Assembly (NCBI GenBank): GCA_963821505.1
Contig: CAWGEH010000021.1
Location: 62,001 to 126,000, forward strand
Reading direction: 5' to 3'
From: VAZQ01 sp963821505
Lineage (GTDB): Bacteria > Pseudomonadota > Alphaproteobacteria > Rhizobiales > Xanthobacteraceae
Length of the DNA: 64,000 nt
Below, in pieces: positions 45,462 through 59,667 of this stretch (its first letter is position 1; each line of letters starts with the position of its first letter). A model generated the notes under the pieces. It saw only the letters and a list, made by a program, of their open reading frames with translations, did no database searches and was not told where the DNA came from. The translations under genes were made by a program, and so were the position numbers.

Positions 45462-46514
45462 ATGCTCGATCTGTTTCCCTCCCGCGAGGCCGGCCGGTTC
45501 GGGCGCAGGCTCAAGCGCGCGCGCGGCGCGCGCCTGCCGGTGACCGTCGTCACCGGCTTTCTGGGCGCCGGCAAGACCACGCTGGTGCGCCGCTTCCTTT
45601 CGACGCCGGAGGGCGCCGGCACCGCGGTCGTCGTCAACGAGTTCGGCAGCGTGGGCATCGACGACGCGCTCCTGCGCGCCTCGAGCGACGAGGTCACGCT
45701 CCTTGGCAACGGCTGCCTGTGCTGCAACACCCGCTCCGACCTGCAGGTCGCGCTGCGCAACCTTGTCGCCGAGCGCGCGCAGGGAACCGTGCCGCAATTC
45801 GCGCGCATCCTGATCGAAACCAGCGGCCTCGCCGATCCCGGACCGATCCTGCAGACCTTCGCCACCGACCGCGCATTGGGGGGCGAATTCCACGTTGAGG
45901 TGGTGGTCGCCGTGGTCGACGCCGCGAGCGGCCTCGACACGCTCGACTGGTCGGCGGAGGCGCGCAAGCAGGTCATCCTCGCCGACCGCCTGGTGGTGTC
46001 GAAGACCGACCTCGCCGCGCGCCGCGCGGTCGAGCGGCTGACCAAGCGCCTGCGCGCGCTCAATCCGCGCGCGACCCTTCACACCGCGGTCGAGGGCGAG
46101 CTCGACCCGCGCTGCCTGCTCGAAGCGGACGCAAGCGAAGCAGGCGCCGGCGCGAAGCCGCGCGATCGTGCCGGCTTCGTCGCCGAAGCCGAGCACAGCG
46201 ACGGCATCCTGAGCTTCGTCTTCACCGACGACGCGCCGCTTCCTTGGGATGCGTTCTCACGCAGCATGGAGACCTTGATTGCGCTGCGCGGTCCCGACCT
46301 TCTTCGCGTCAAGGGCTTTCTCAACGTCGCCGGCTGCCGCGGCCCGGTGGTGGTGCACGTCGTCCAGCACCTCGCCCACCCCCCGGTCGAGCTCGCGGCG
46401 TGGCCGGACCGGGACCGCTCGAGCCGGCTGGTCTTCATCACCCGCAATATCCCGGAGCGCCAAGTGCGCGACCTGTTGGCCTCGGTGCGCGCGCTGACGG
46501 GCGGCCCGGGCTGA
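45462..46514 (+). CDS. CobW/COG0523-family GTPase (zinc-related metallochaperone)
   Basis: A 350-residue protein from ATG 45462. P-loop GFLGAGKTTLVRRFL, VVNEFGSVGIDDALL and the metal-binding GCLCC motif define the family, with the CobW C-terminal domain at about 245-345. Family members insert or deliver zinc or cobalt. Neither cobalamin genes nor a zinc-regulated partner lie nearby, so the metal target is open. Confidence 0.92.
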   Translation: MLDLFPSREAGRFGRRLKRARGARLPVTVVTGFLGAGKTTLVRRFLSTPEGAGTAVVVNEFGSVGIDDALLRASSDEVTLLGNGCLCCNTRSDLQVALRNLVAERAQGTVPQFARILIETSGLADPGPILQTFATDRALGGEFHVEVVVAVVDAASGLDTLDWSAEARKQVILADRLVVSKTDLAARRAVERLTKRLRALNPRATLHTAVEGELDPRCLLEADASEAGAGAKPRDRAGFVAEAEHSDGILSFVFTDDAPLPWDAFSRSMETLIALRGPDLLRVKGFLNVAGCRGPVVVHVVQHLAHPPVELAAWPDRDRSSRLVFITRNIPERQVRDLLASVRALTGGPG

Positions 46515-46768
46515 TCGCGGCCCGCCGCGGTCGCGTTTGCAGTCTTGGACGCTTCGCCTTGTAGACACTTGCCTCGCCGATCCTCCCGCTCGCCGACGAT
46601 CGTCCCGCTCTTCCCCGGGCTCCGCCCGGGATCGGTGGCCCCGCGCTCAGAGCCGGACTTTGGCCGGCCGCCCCCCGCCGCGGAACATTTTGGCCGGTCA
46701 GGCGTTTGACCACGTTTTGCCACGCGCACCGGAGAACAGGCGGCGCGGGGGGCCCGGAGGCGTTGGAC

Positions 46769-51715
<4,947 letters not shown>

Positions 51716-51819
51716 TCGACGCCGGCTGCTGGCCGATCTCGAAGATGTCCACGGATCACCAGCATCATCGAGGCAACACGCCGGCACGCGAGACAGCCGG
51801 GCACCCGCGGGAGGCTTGC

Positions 51820-52419
51820 TCATTCCTGCCGGTATGCGCAGGCGGAGATCGGCCGATAGATCGCCTCGTGGATTCGTCCTCGATCGATCGCCGCTTGCGG
51901 TCCTTGCGCCAGGGCATGAATGAGCCGACGGGACGAGACCGGATCAGGCAGCGACCGAAGGCCGATCAACGGCGTATGGCGGTCGAGCCCGGCAACGGGA
52001 AGCCACGTCATGTCCGGCGCGCGGGCGGCGATGACGGCGCGCGCCACTTTCGCCTCGTCGGCGCTCATCCCGTCGAACGTGACCGCGTGCAGCGCGCCTT
52101 CGAGCGGCACCGCGAAATTTGCTTTCTCGGCTGAACGGCCATCGAAGAGATCGCGGCTCCAATCGACGATATAGGGCGCCCATTCGAAGAAGCCCCAGTC
52201 GGAGGTGTATTCAGCGGTCTTGAAGGCCTCAGCGGATTGCAGCGTCCAGAGCGCGAGATAGTTGCGGCCGGTGCCTGCTTCCATCCGGAAGCGCTGGCAG
52301 GTGCGGAAGTACGGCTTGGCCAGCATCTGCTCGATCTTCGGGCCGCTGTACCAGGCATTCCACGCAGATTCCTTCTCCGGCGCGGTGAAATTGCACCGGA
52401 CCACGTAGACGAAGGTCAT
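51820..52419 (-). CDS. Uncharacterised protein, DUF4286/EthD-like
   Basis: A 199-residue protein from ATG 52419 (MTFVYVVRCNF). KESAWNAWYSGPKIEQMLAKPYFRTCQRFRM suggests a dimeric alpha+beta barrel like EthD/DUF4286 domains; the rest is not recognised. It follows a Bug receptor gene by 44 bases, likely one operon. The frame extends far upstream but only as antisense or out-of-frame reading of the receptor gene. Confidence 0.6.
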   Translation of the reverse strand: MTFVYVVRCNFTAPEKESAWNAWYSGPKIEQMLAKPYFRTCQRFRMEAGTGRNYLALWTLQSAEAFKTAEYTSDWGFFEWAPYIVDWSRDLFDGRSAEKANFAVPLEGALHAVTFDGMSADEAKVARAVIAARAPDMTWLPVAGLDRHTPLIGLRSLPDPVSSRRLIHALAQGPQAAIDRGRIHEAIYRPISACAYRQE

Positions 52420-52463
52420 GCCGGCCTGCCCCTGGATCGCACCGCGCTGCCGCGCGCGCCGGG

Positions 52464-53444
52464 CTAATCGATCTTCACGCCCGACTCCTTCACGGCGGCT
52501 TCCCAATCGCGCGCCTCGTCGTCGAGCTTGGCGCCGAATTCCTGCGGCGTCATGCTCCGCGCCTCGAGTCCGAGCTTGGCGATATTGGCCCTGAGCTCGG
52601 GCGCCTTGAGCCCCTCGTTGGCCGCCGCGTTGATCTTCTCGATCACCGGCGCGGGCGTGCGGGCGGGAGCAAGCAAGCCGAACCAGAGATAGGCGGGCAC
52701 CCCTTTGAGCCCGGCCTCGCGCAGCGTGGGCACGTCCGGCAGCTCCGGCCAGCGCACCTCGCTGGTGACCGCCAGCGCCCGCAGCCGGCCTTCGCGAATG
52801 AGCGGAAGCAGGACCGCCTTGGAGGTCATGCCGATCTGAATCTGTCCGCCCAACAGATCCGCGACGGCGGGCGCCGCGCCCTTGTAGGGAATGAACGTGA
52901 TGTCGATGCCGGTCCTCACCCGCAACAGCTCCAGGCAGACATGCGGACCGATGCCGACGGTGGCGCCGGAGGAGAGCTTGCCCGGATTGGCCTTCGCGTA
53001 GTCGACGAGCTCCTGGATCGACTTCGCCGGAACCGCCGGATTCACCACGAGGGCATTGCTGTCGAACCCGATGAGGGCGACCGCCGCAAAGTCCTTGACC
53101 GGATGGAAGTCGAGATGCCGGTAAAGCAGCTGCGCGATGGCATTGGGATTGGTGCCGCCCAACAGCAGGGTGTAGCCGTCCGGGTTCGCCTGCGCCACGG
53201 CCTTGGCGCCGGTGCGACCGCCGGCACCGGCCTGATTCTCGATGATGACGTTCTGGCCGATCTTCGAGGCGAGCGGCTGCGCGACCAGGCGCGCGGCCAC
53301 ATCGGCGGGTCCGCCCGGCGGGTACGGCACCACGATCTTGATGACGTGATCGGGGAAAGATTGCGCACCGGCAGGATGACAGATGAGGCCGATACCCACG
53401 GCCAGGATTGCAGAGAGGACTGTTGCCTTCGTTCCCATGGCCAA
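52464..53444 (-). CDS. Bug-family (TctC-like) solute-binding receptor
   Basis: A 326-residue periplasmic receptor with a signal peptide ending GAQ. Motifs: FPDHVIKIVVPYPPGGPADVAARL, GAGGRTGAKAVAQANPDGYT, FIPYKGAAPAVADLLGGQ. No TctA/TctB partner is adjacent. ATG 53438 is an alternative start. Confidence 0.92.
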   Translation of the reverse strand: MAMGTKATVLSAILAVGIGLICHPAGAQSFPDHVIKIVVPYPPGGPADVAARLVAQPLASKIGQNVIIENQAGAGGRTGAKAVAQANPDGYTLLLGGTNPNAIAQLLYRHLDFHPVKDFAAVALIGFDSNALVVNPAVPAKSIQELVDYAKANPGKLSSGATVGIGPHVCLELLRVRTGIDITFIPYKGAAPAVADLLGGQIQIGMTSKAVLLPLIREGRLRALAVTSEVRWPELPDVPTLREAGLKGVPAYLWFGLLAPARTPAPVIEKINAAANEGLKAPELRANIAKLGLEARSMTPQEFGAKLDDEARDWEAAVKESGVKID

Positions 53445-53865
53445 CCCTCAACGATTGAAAGATGCAAAGCATACGGGGATGCACGCCGGATGGGAACGGC
53501 CCTTCCAGCCGATCCACCCCATCGTCGAAGCGCCCGGGGCGTTCGCGCCGGATGCGATGCGCGATGCGCGATGCTGCGGACCCTGCTCACCTGTCCGGTG
53601 TCCGGCAGCGCGGATGCGCGGCTGTTCGGCAGCGAGAGAGCGAGCCCGGCGAGCGGCTCATCAACGCCACGCGTGCTCGCCGCCCGCTGCGCCCGCGCCG
53701 AGAAACCCGCGCCGGGGGTGTTTCCCTACGCCGCGCCTTGGACTACCTTCACCACCCTGGAACCATTCGCAACTGCGGCGACTATGATCGGCAGGCGCGC
53801 GAGGGCGCATCCCGCGCGATTTGTCGGCCGCCCCTGACGCGACATCCCAAGGGAGACATGCTTCC
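53445..53865. other. Intergenic region upstream of the molybdoenzyme operon
   Basis: About 420 bases between a divergent receptor gene and the [2Fe-2S] subunit gene. It must hold both promoters. No gene or repeat was recognised. Confidence 0.5.
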
Positions 53866-54330
53866 ATGGCTCGAATAAACCTCGACGTGAACGGCAAGGT
53901 CCACACCATCGACGCCGATCCCGACATGCCGCTGCTCTACGCGCTGCGCAACGACATCGGGCTCAACAACCCGCATTTCGGCTGCGGCCTCGCGCAGTGC
54001 GGCGCCTGCACCGTGCACGTCGACGGGGCGGCCGTGCGCTCCTGCGTCACGCCGGTCTCGGCGGTGGGCAACGGCAAGGTCGTGACCCTCGCCGGCCTCG
54101 GCACGCCCGAGAAGCCGCACCCGATCCAGAAGGCCTATGTCGAGGAGCAGGTGCCGCAATGCGGCTACTGCATCAACGGCTGGATGATGACGGCGGCGGC
54201 GCTGCTGGCGCAGAACAAGAAGCCGACCGATGCCGAGATCAAGGATGCGCTCACCGGTCTCAAGTGCCGCTGCGGCACGCACATGGGCATCATGCGCGCG
54301 GTCAAGCGCGCGTCCGAGATGATGGGTTGA
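53866..54330 (+). CDS. Molybdenum hydroxylase [2Fe-2S] small subunit (IorA/isoquinoline 1-oxidoreductase type)
   Basis: A 154-residue protein from ATG 53866. First cluster cysteines in GCGLAQCGACTVHVDG, second in QCGYCINGWMM and LKCRCGTHMGI. It transfers electrons from the molybdopterin subunit encoded by the next gene, which starts 12 bases later. There is no FAD-binding subunit gene, typical for the isoquinoline oxidoreductase and aldehyde oxidoreductase two-subunit type. Confidence 0.92.
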   Translation: MARINLDVNGKVHTIDADPDMPLLYALRNDIGLNNPHFGCGLAQCGACTVHVDGAAVRSCVTPVSAVGNGKVVTLAGLGTPEKPHPIQKAYVEEQVPQCGYCINGWMMTAAALLAQNKKPTDAEIKDALTGLKCRCGTHMGIMRAVKRASEMMG

Positions 54331-54341
54331 GGGAGGCGAGC

Positions 54342-56645
54342 ATGACCAAGATGGACAAAGCCACGCACTTCTCCCGCCGCGCCATACTCAAGGCCGGCGG
54401 CGCGCTGGTGGTCTCGGTCGGCATGCCGATCGGCCTCGACACCGTGCTGGGCATCGGCCAGGCATTCGCGCAGGGTACGCTCGCGCAAGGCGCCAAGCCG
54501 CCGCTCACGCCCGACCAGCTCTCCTCCTACATCGCCGTCAACGCCGACGGCACCGTCTCCGCCTTCTTCGGCAAGATGGACATGGGCCAGGGCCTGTTCG
54601 TCGCCATCGGCCAGATGGTGGCGGAAGAGCTCGACGTGCCGTTCAAGGCCGTCACCGTCATCATGGGCGATACCGCCACCAGCGTGAACCAGGGCGGCGC
54701 ATCGGGCTCCACCGGCATCCAGATGGGCGGCAAGCAGATGCGCATGGCCGCCGCCGAGGCGCGGCGCGTGCTGGTCGAGATGGCGGCGGCAAAGCTCGGC
54801 CTGCCCGCGGACGAGCTCACCGTCACCGACGGCGTCGTGCACGCCAAGACGGATGCGTCGAAGAAGGCGTCCTACGCCGAGCTGATCGGCGGGCGCTACT
54901 TCAACGTCGAGCTCGACTGGAACAAGCAGATGGGCAACGCGCTCTATGCTCCCGGCAAGGCCAAGCCCAAAGACCCGAAGGATCACAAGATCGTCGGCCA
55001 GCCGATCCCGCGCGCGGACATCGCGCCCAAGGTCTATGCGCAGGAGGACTTCTGCACCGACGTCAAGGTGCCCGGCATGGTGCACGGGCGCATGATCCGT
55101 CCGGCCGTCGCCGGCGCGCTGCCGGTGAAGGTCGACGAGAGCTCGATCAAGGACATCCCGGGCGCGAGAGTGGTCTGGGACAAGGGTTTCCTCGGCGTCG
55201 TCGCCGACAAGGAATGGGACGCGATCAGGGCGGCCGAAAAGCTCAAGGTCGAATGGTCGGATGCGAAGCCGCCGTTCCCGAACCAAGCGGCGCTCTACGA
55301 TCACATCCGCGCGGCGCCGGTGCGCAAGCACGAGATCGGCGGCAAGCAAGTCGGCAATGTCGACGAGGCGTTCAAGACCGCCGCGCGGGTGATCGAGGCC
55401 GAGTACGAATGGCCGTTCCAGTCGCACGCCTGCATGGGTCCGGCCTGCGCCGTGGTCGAGATCAAGGACGGCAAAGTGACCTGCTGGACCGGGTCGCAGA
55501 AGCCGCATTTCGTCCGCAACGGGCTTTCCGGCACGCTCGGCATCCCGACCGACAACATCCACGTGGTCTGGGTGGTCGGGCCCGGCTCCTATGGCCGCAG
55601 CGACGCCGACGACGCCGCCATGGACGCCGCCGTGCTGGCGAAGGCGGTCGGCAAGCCGGTGCGCGCGCAGTACACCCGCGAGCAGGCCACCGGCTGGGAT
55701 CCGAAGGGTCCCGCCTCGATCCACCGCGCCCGCGCCGCCATCGACGCGGCCGGCAATGTCATCGCCTACGAGTTCACCAGCAAGGGGTTCTCGCGCATCG
55801 ACGTGAACACCAACGGCGGCGCGCCGTGGGATACGCTCGCGGGCCAATTCCGCGACGTCGCGCTCAAGTCCGGCGACGGCTTCGGGGTGCCGGCGGAGTC
55901 CTACGAGTTCGCCAACAAGCGCCTGGGGTGGGAGACGATCCCGCCGCTGCTCGACCGCGGCTCGCCGCTGCGCAGCGCGCATCTGCGCGATCCGGTCGGG
56001 CCGCAGATTCACTTCGCGAGCGAGTCCTTCATGGACGAGCTGGCGGCCGCGCTCAACCTCGATCCCATCGAGTTCCGCCTGCGGCACGTCAAGGAGCCGC
56101 GCGACATCGCCGTGATCAAGGCCGCCGCCGACAAGGCCGGCTGGCAATCGCGGCCCTCGCCGCGCAAGGACCAGACCGGCAACAAGGTCAGCGGCCGCGG
56201 CATCGCCTATTCCCAGCGCAACGGCACCCGCTGCGCCATTGTGGCCGAGGTCGATATCGACCGCTCGACCGGCAAGATCTGGGCGCGCAAGTTCACGGTC
56301 GCCCACGACTGCGGCCAGATCATCAATCCCGACGGCCTCAGGCACGCCATCGAGGGCAACATCGTGCAGGGCGTGAGCCGCACGCTGTGGGAGGAGGTCA
56401 AGTTCGATCCCAGGAACGTGACCAGCGTCGACTGGATGACCTATCCCATCCTCGACATCACCGAGACGCCGGAGACGATCGAGGTGGTGCTGATCAATCA
56501 TCCGGGGTTGCCGCCCACCGGCGCCGGCGAGCCGTCGATCCGTCCGGTGGCGGCCGCCATCGCCAACGCCATCTTCGACGCCACCGGCGTGCGCATCCGC
56601 CGCGTGCCGTTCTCGCCCGACCGGGTGAAGCAGTCGCTGTCGTAA
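54342..56645 (+). CDS. Molybdopterin-binding large subunit (IorB/isoquinoline 1-oxidoreductase type)
   Basis: A 767-residue protein from ATG 54342 with GGGAGG at 54331-54336. A Tat leader (SRRAILKAGGALVVSVG) indicates export of the folded complex. GQGLFVAIGQMVAEEL, NQGGASGSTGIQMGG and PPTGAGEPSIRP with the catalytic glutamate E730 are family features. It probably hydroxylates an aldehyde or N-heterocycle. A cytochrome c as electron acceptor is plausible (one is encoded at 60817). Confidence 0.9.
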   Translation: MTKMDKATHFSRRAILKAGGALVVSVGMPIGLDTVLGIGQAFAQGTLAQGAKPPLTPDQLSSYIAVNADGTVSAFFGKMDMGQGLFVAIGQMVAEELDVPFKAVTVIMGDTATSVNQGGASGSTGIQMGGKQMRMAAAEARRVLVEMAAAKLGLPADELTVTDGVVHAKTDASKKASYAELIGGRYFNVELDWNKQMGNALYAPGKAKPKDPKDHKIVGQPIPRADIAPKVYAQEDFCTDVKVPGMVHGRMIRPAVAGALPVKVDESSIKDIPGARVVWDKGFLGVVADKEWDAIRAAEKLKVEWSDAKPPFPNQAALYDHIRAAPVRKHEIGGKQVGNVDEAFKTAARVIEAEYEWPFQSHACMGPACAVVEIKDGKVTCWTGSQKPHFVRNGLSGTLGIPTDNIHVVWVVGPGSYGRSDADDAAMDAAVLAKAVGKPVRAQYTREQATGWDPKGPASIHRARAAIDAAGNVIAYEFTSKGFSRIDVNTNGGAPWDTLAGQFRDVALKSGDGFGVPAESYEFANKRLGWETIPPLLDRGSPLRSAHLRDPVGPQIHFASESFMDELAAALNLDPIEFRLRHVKEPRDIAVIKAAADKAGWQSRPSPRKDQTGNKVSGRGIAYSQRNGTRCAIVAEVDIDRSTGKIWARKFTVAHDCGQIINPDGLRHAIEGNIVQGVSRTLWEEVKFDPRNVTSVDWMTYPILDITETPETIEVVLINHPGLPPTGAGEPSIRPVAAAIANAIFDATGVRIRRVPFSPDRVKQSLS

Positions 56646-56688
56646 AACGTCACAACGTAGGCCATTGCGCTCGCAACTGGCTTGGTGT

Positions 56689-56853
56689 GCTCCCTCTCCC
56701 CTTTTGGGGAGAGGGTCGGGGTGAGGGGGTCACAGGACTCTCGATAGACCTTGACCCCTCACCCCACCCCTCTCCCACGCAAGTCGGGCTTGCCCGACTT
56801 GCGCGAGATTAAGACGCGACCCGGGCAAGCCCGGGGCGCGCGGGAGAGGGAGC
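56689..56853. repeat. Palindromic repeat of the CTCCCTCTCCC family, copy 3, with nested palindromes
   Basis: GCTCCCTCTCCCCTTTTGGGG and CGGGAGAGGGAGC are the outer arms. Inside are two palindromes: 56778-56803 (CGCAAGTCGGGCTTGCCCGA...) and 56820-56835 (CCCGGGCAAGCCCGGG), which look like insertions into the repeat. Confidence 0.65.
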
Positions 56854-56893
56854 GCACCGAGTGCGGGGCTCAGTCTGTGCTACACTTCCCGCC

Positions 56894-57706
56894 ATGCTCG
56901 CCCGCTCCCTCGATGAAGCGCTTGCGCCGATCACCGACGGCTGCGTGCTGGCGGTGCCGCGCGAGGTCTCCGGCGCGGCGATGGCGGCCACCCGCGCGCT
57001 GATCCGGCGCGGCGTCAAGCGGCTGCATCTCGTCACGCTGCCGACATCGAGCCTGCAGGCCGATCTCTTGATCGGCGCCGGCTGCGTCGAGAGCATCGAG
57101 ACCTCCGCCGTCAGTCTCGGCGAGTTCGGGCCGGCGCCGCGCTTCGTGGCCGCCGTGACATCGGGCGCCATCCGCATGCGGGACGCGACCTGCCCGGCGC
57201 TCCATGCCGGCTTCCAGGCCGCGGAAAAAGGCGTGCCGTTCATGCCGCTGCGCGGGCTCATCGGCTCCGACGTGCTCGCGCACCGGCCGGACTGGAAGGT
57301 GGCCGACAATCCGTTCGGCGACGACGATCCGATCGTGCTGTTGCCGGCGATCAGACCCGACGTCGCGCTGTTCCATGCTCCGCTCGCCGACCGCGCCGGC
57401 AATCTCTGGATCGGCCGCGACCGCGAGCTCGCCACAATGGCACACGCGGCGACCAAGACGGTCGTGACGGTGGAGAAGGTCCACGACGGCAGCTTGTTCG
57501 ACGATCCCTGGCTCGCGGCGGGCGCGCTCGGCGGCTTCTACGTCGACGCGATCGCGGTCGCGCCCCAGGGGGCGTGGCCGCTGGGGCTCGCCGACCACTA
57601 CCCGCCGGATGCCGCGCACCTTGCGGACTACGCGCGCCTCGCCGCGACGGCCGAAGGTTTCGCCGCCTATCTCGAGCGCCACGTGCATGACCGGCGCGCC
57701 GCCTGA
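56894..57706 (+). CDS. CoA-transferase alpha-like subunit
   Basis: A 270-residue protein from ATG 56894. GCVLAVPREVSGAAMAATRALIRRG and HAPLADRAGNLWIGRDREL resemble the A subunit of acyl-CoA transferases (3-oxoacid/glutaconate CoA-transferase group I). The 3' end overlaps the start of the B subunit by 20 bases. The enzyme would activate a carboxylic acid with a CoA donor. Confidence 0.85.
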   Translation: MLARSLDEALAPITDGCVLAVPREVSGAAMAATRALIRRGVKRLHLVTLPTSSLQADLLIGAGCVESIETSAVSLGEFGPAPRFVAAVTSGAIRMRDATCPALHAGFQAAEKGVPFMPLRGLIGSDVLAHRPDWKVADNPFGDDDPIVLLPAIRPDVALFHAPLADRAGNLWIGRDRELATMAHAATKTVVTVEKVHDGSLFDDPWLAAGALGGFYVDAIAVAPQGAWPLGLADHYPPDAAHLADYARLAATAEGFAAYLERHVHDRRAA

Positions 57707-58430
57707 TAGCTGCCGCGAGCAAGAGCTGCTGGCCGCCACCATCGCCGGGCTGATCGCGGATGCCCGTCACGTCGCGGTCGGCGCGTCCTCGCCCATCCCG
57801 GCGGCGGCCGCGCTGCTGGCGCGCGAACGCGGCGGCGGCCGACCCTATGTCTCGCTGCTGGGCAGCCGGCGGCAGAGCTTCTTCACCGACGGCGGGCGCG
57901 AGCTGTTCGATTGCGCCGGCCAGGGGCGGATCGATGTCTTCTTCCTCTCCGGCGCGCAGATCGACGGCGAGGGCAACATCAACCTCGTCAGCATCGGCGA
58001 CTACGCGCACCCGAAGGCGCGCTTCCCGGGCTCGTTCGGCTCGTCGTATCTGTACTACGTGGTGCCCAAGGTGATCCTGTTCCGGCTCGAGCACACCCGC
58101 CGCACCTTGGTACAGAAGGTCGATTTCATCAGCGCGCCGGGTACGAGCCCGGACAACGTCTTTCGCCCGGGCGGTCCGACCGCGCTCATCACCAATCGCT
58201 GCCTGTTCGCCTTCGATCCGGCGCGGCGGCGCTTCAAGCTGACGAGCGTGCATCCCGGGCATACGGCGGCCGAGGTGGTCGAGAACACCGGTTTCGCGTT
58301 CGACCGGGCCGAGGACGTGCCGGTGACGGCGGCTCCCTCTCCCGACACGCTGCGCCTCCTGCGCGCCGTAGTCGCACCCCAGCTCACCGAGGTCTATCCG
58401 CGCTTCGCCGCCGAGGTGTTCGGAGTGTGA
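57687..58430 (+). CDS. CoA-transferase beta-like subunit
   Basis: A 247-residue protein from ATG 57687. GAQIDGEGNINLVSIGDYAHPKARFPGSFG resembles the B subunit of family I CoA-transferases. The catalytic SENG glutamate motif could not be identified with confidence, so activity is not assured. Operon with the A subunit; Gfo/Idh/MocA genes follow. Confidence 0.82.
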   Translation: MTGAPPDSCREQELLAATIAGLIADARHVAVGASSPIPAAAALLARERGGGRPYVSLLGSRRQSFFTDGGRELFDCAGQGRIDVFFLSGAQIDGEGNINLVSIGDYAHPKARFPGSFGSSYLYYVVPKVILFRLEHTRRTLVQKVDFISAPGTSPDNVFRPGGPTALITNRCLFAFDPARRRFKLTSVHPGHTAAEVVENTGFAFDRAEDVPVTAAPSPDTLRLLRAVVAPQLTEVYPRFAAEVFGV

Positions 58431-58590
58431 AATCCCGGTTGAACGGGCGATCCCGCCACCCGCATTTTCAGCGTCGTCCGTGCGCAAGCGCGGACCCAGT
58501 ACGCCGTAGCCATGCGGGGTGGCGCGAGGGTTCCACATCGGATAGTCAGTGGACGATCCAGGCCGAGCGTCTGCAAGGAGGGGGAATTCG

Positions 58591-59667
58591 GTGAACCAAG
58601 TCGAAGTCGCAGTGATCGGCACCGGCTGGTGCGGGGGCATCCGTGCGGAGACGCTGTCGCGCTCCGCGCTGGTGGACAAGCTGCACATCTGCGAAATCCG
58701 CCCGGACCGTCTGGCCGAGGTCAAGGCGCTCACCCGGCCGGCGACGGCGACGCTCGATTACCACGACATCACCAGGAACCCGGACATCTCGGTGGTCTAT
58801 GTCTGCACCACGCCGGAGCAGAACCACTACCCGATCACGCGCGACTGCCTCAAGGCCGGCAAGCACGTGCTCCTGGAAAAGCCGATCGCCATGGAGCTGT
58901 GGGAGGCGGACGAGCTGATCACGCTCGCCCGGCGCGGCCGGCTCAAATTCACCATCGGCTATTCGCAGCGGTTCAACACCAAATTCGCCTACGCCAAGAA
59001 GAAGATCACCGACGGCACGCTGGGCAAGGTGGTCTCGGTGATGGTGAGCCGCCATCTAAGCCGCGGGCTCGGCACCAAGATCGCCAAGCGGGTGAAGCTT
59101 TCGCCGGTGGTGATGGAGTCCACCCACGATCTCGATTTCGTGTTCTGGCTGCTCGAGCCGGCGAAGCCGGTGCGGGTCTATTCGCAGGGCGCCTACGGCT
59201 ACATGCAGCCGATCAACGGCTCCTACGACGTCATGTGGTCGATCGTCACCATGGACAACGGCATGCTGGTGACCATCGGCGGCGGCTGGAACCTGCCGCC
59301 GGGCTATCCCAATTTCTGCTCGACCTGGGTCGAGATCACCGGCACCGAGGGCGCATTGATCCTCGACGACACCCATCGCGACGCCTGGCTCAACACCGTG
59401 GCCGAGGGCACGCGCTTTCCGATGTCGACCATGCCGGGCGAGCAGGTGGATCACGTGTTCGCGGGCCAGATGGGGCCCGAAACCATCCACTTTTTGGAGT
59501 CGTGCATCATGGACCGGCCGGTGATGGTGACGCCCGAGAGCGCGCGCATGGTGATGGAAACCTATACGGCCGCCGATCTTTCCGCCGAGCGTAACGAGCC
59601 GGTCGATCTGCCGCTGTCGAATGCGGCGCTCTCGGCGGTCGCCGAAATGGTGGGAGCCAAGCGATGA
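58591..59667 (+). CDS. Gfo/Idh/MocA-family oxidoreductase
   Basis: A 358-residue protein from GTG 58591, chosen because AAGGAGGGGG lies just upstream. VAVIGTGWCGG is the NAD(P)-binding motif; EKPIAMELWEADELI carries the family EKP motif. Such enzymes oxidise sugars, inositols or related compounds. Its stop overlaps the start of the next, related gene. Confidence 0.9.
   Translation: MNQVEVAVIGTGWCGGIRAETLSRSALVDKLHICEIRPDRLAEVKALTRPATATLDYHDITRNPDISVVYVCTTPEQNHYPITRDCLKAGKHVLLEKPIAMELWEADELITLARRGRLKFTIGYSQRFNTKFAYAKKKITDGTLGKVVSVMVSRHLSRGLGTKIAKRVKLSPVVMESTHDLDFVFWLLEPAKPVRVYSQGAYGYMQPINGSYDVMWSIVTMDNGMLVTIGGGWNLPPGYPNFCSTWVEITGTEGALILDDTHRDAWLNTVAEGTRFPMSTMPGEQVDHVFAGQMGPETIHFLESCIMDRPVMVTPESARMVMETYTAADLSAERNEPVDLPLSNAALSAVAEMVGAKR

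Noticed and set aside
51820..53517. 565-codon minus frame as one gene
   Set aside because: Only its last 199 codons are plausible; the rest is an out-of-frame reading of the Bug receptor.
54165..56501. 778-codon antisense frame
   Set aside because: Shadow of the molybdopterin subunit gene.
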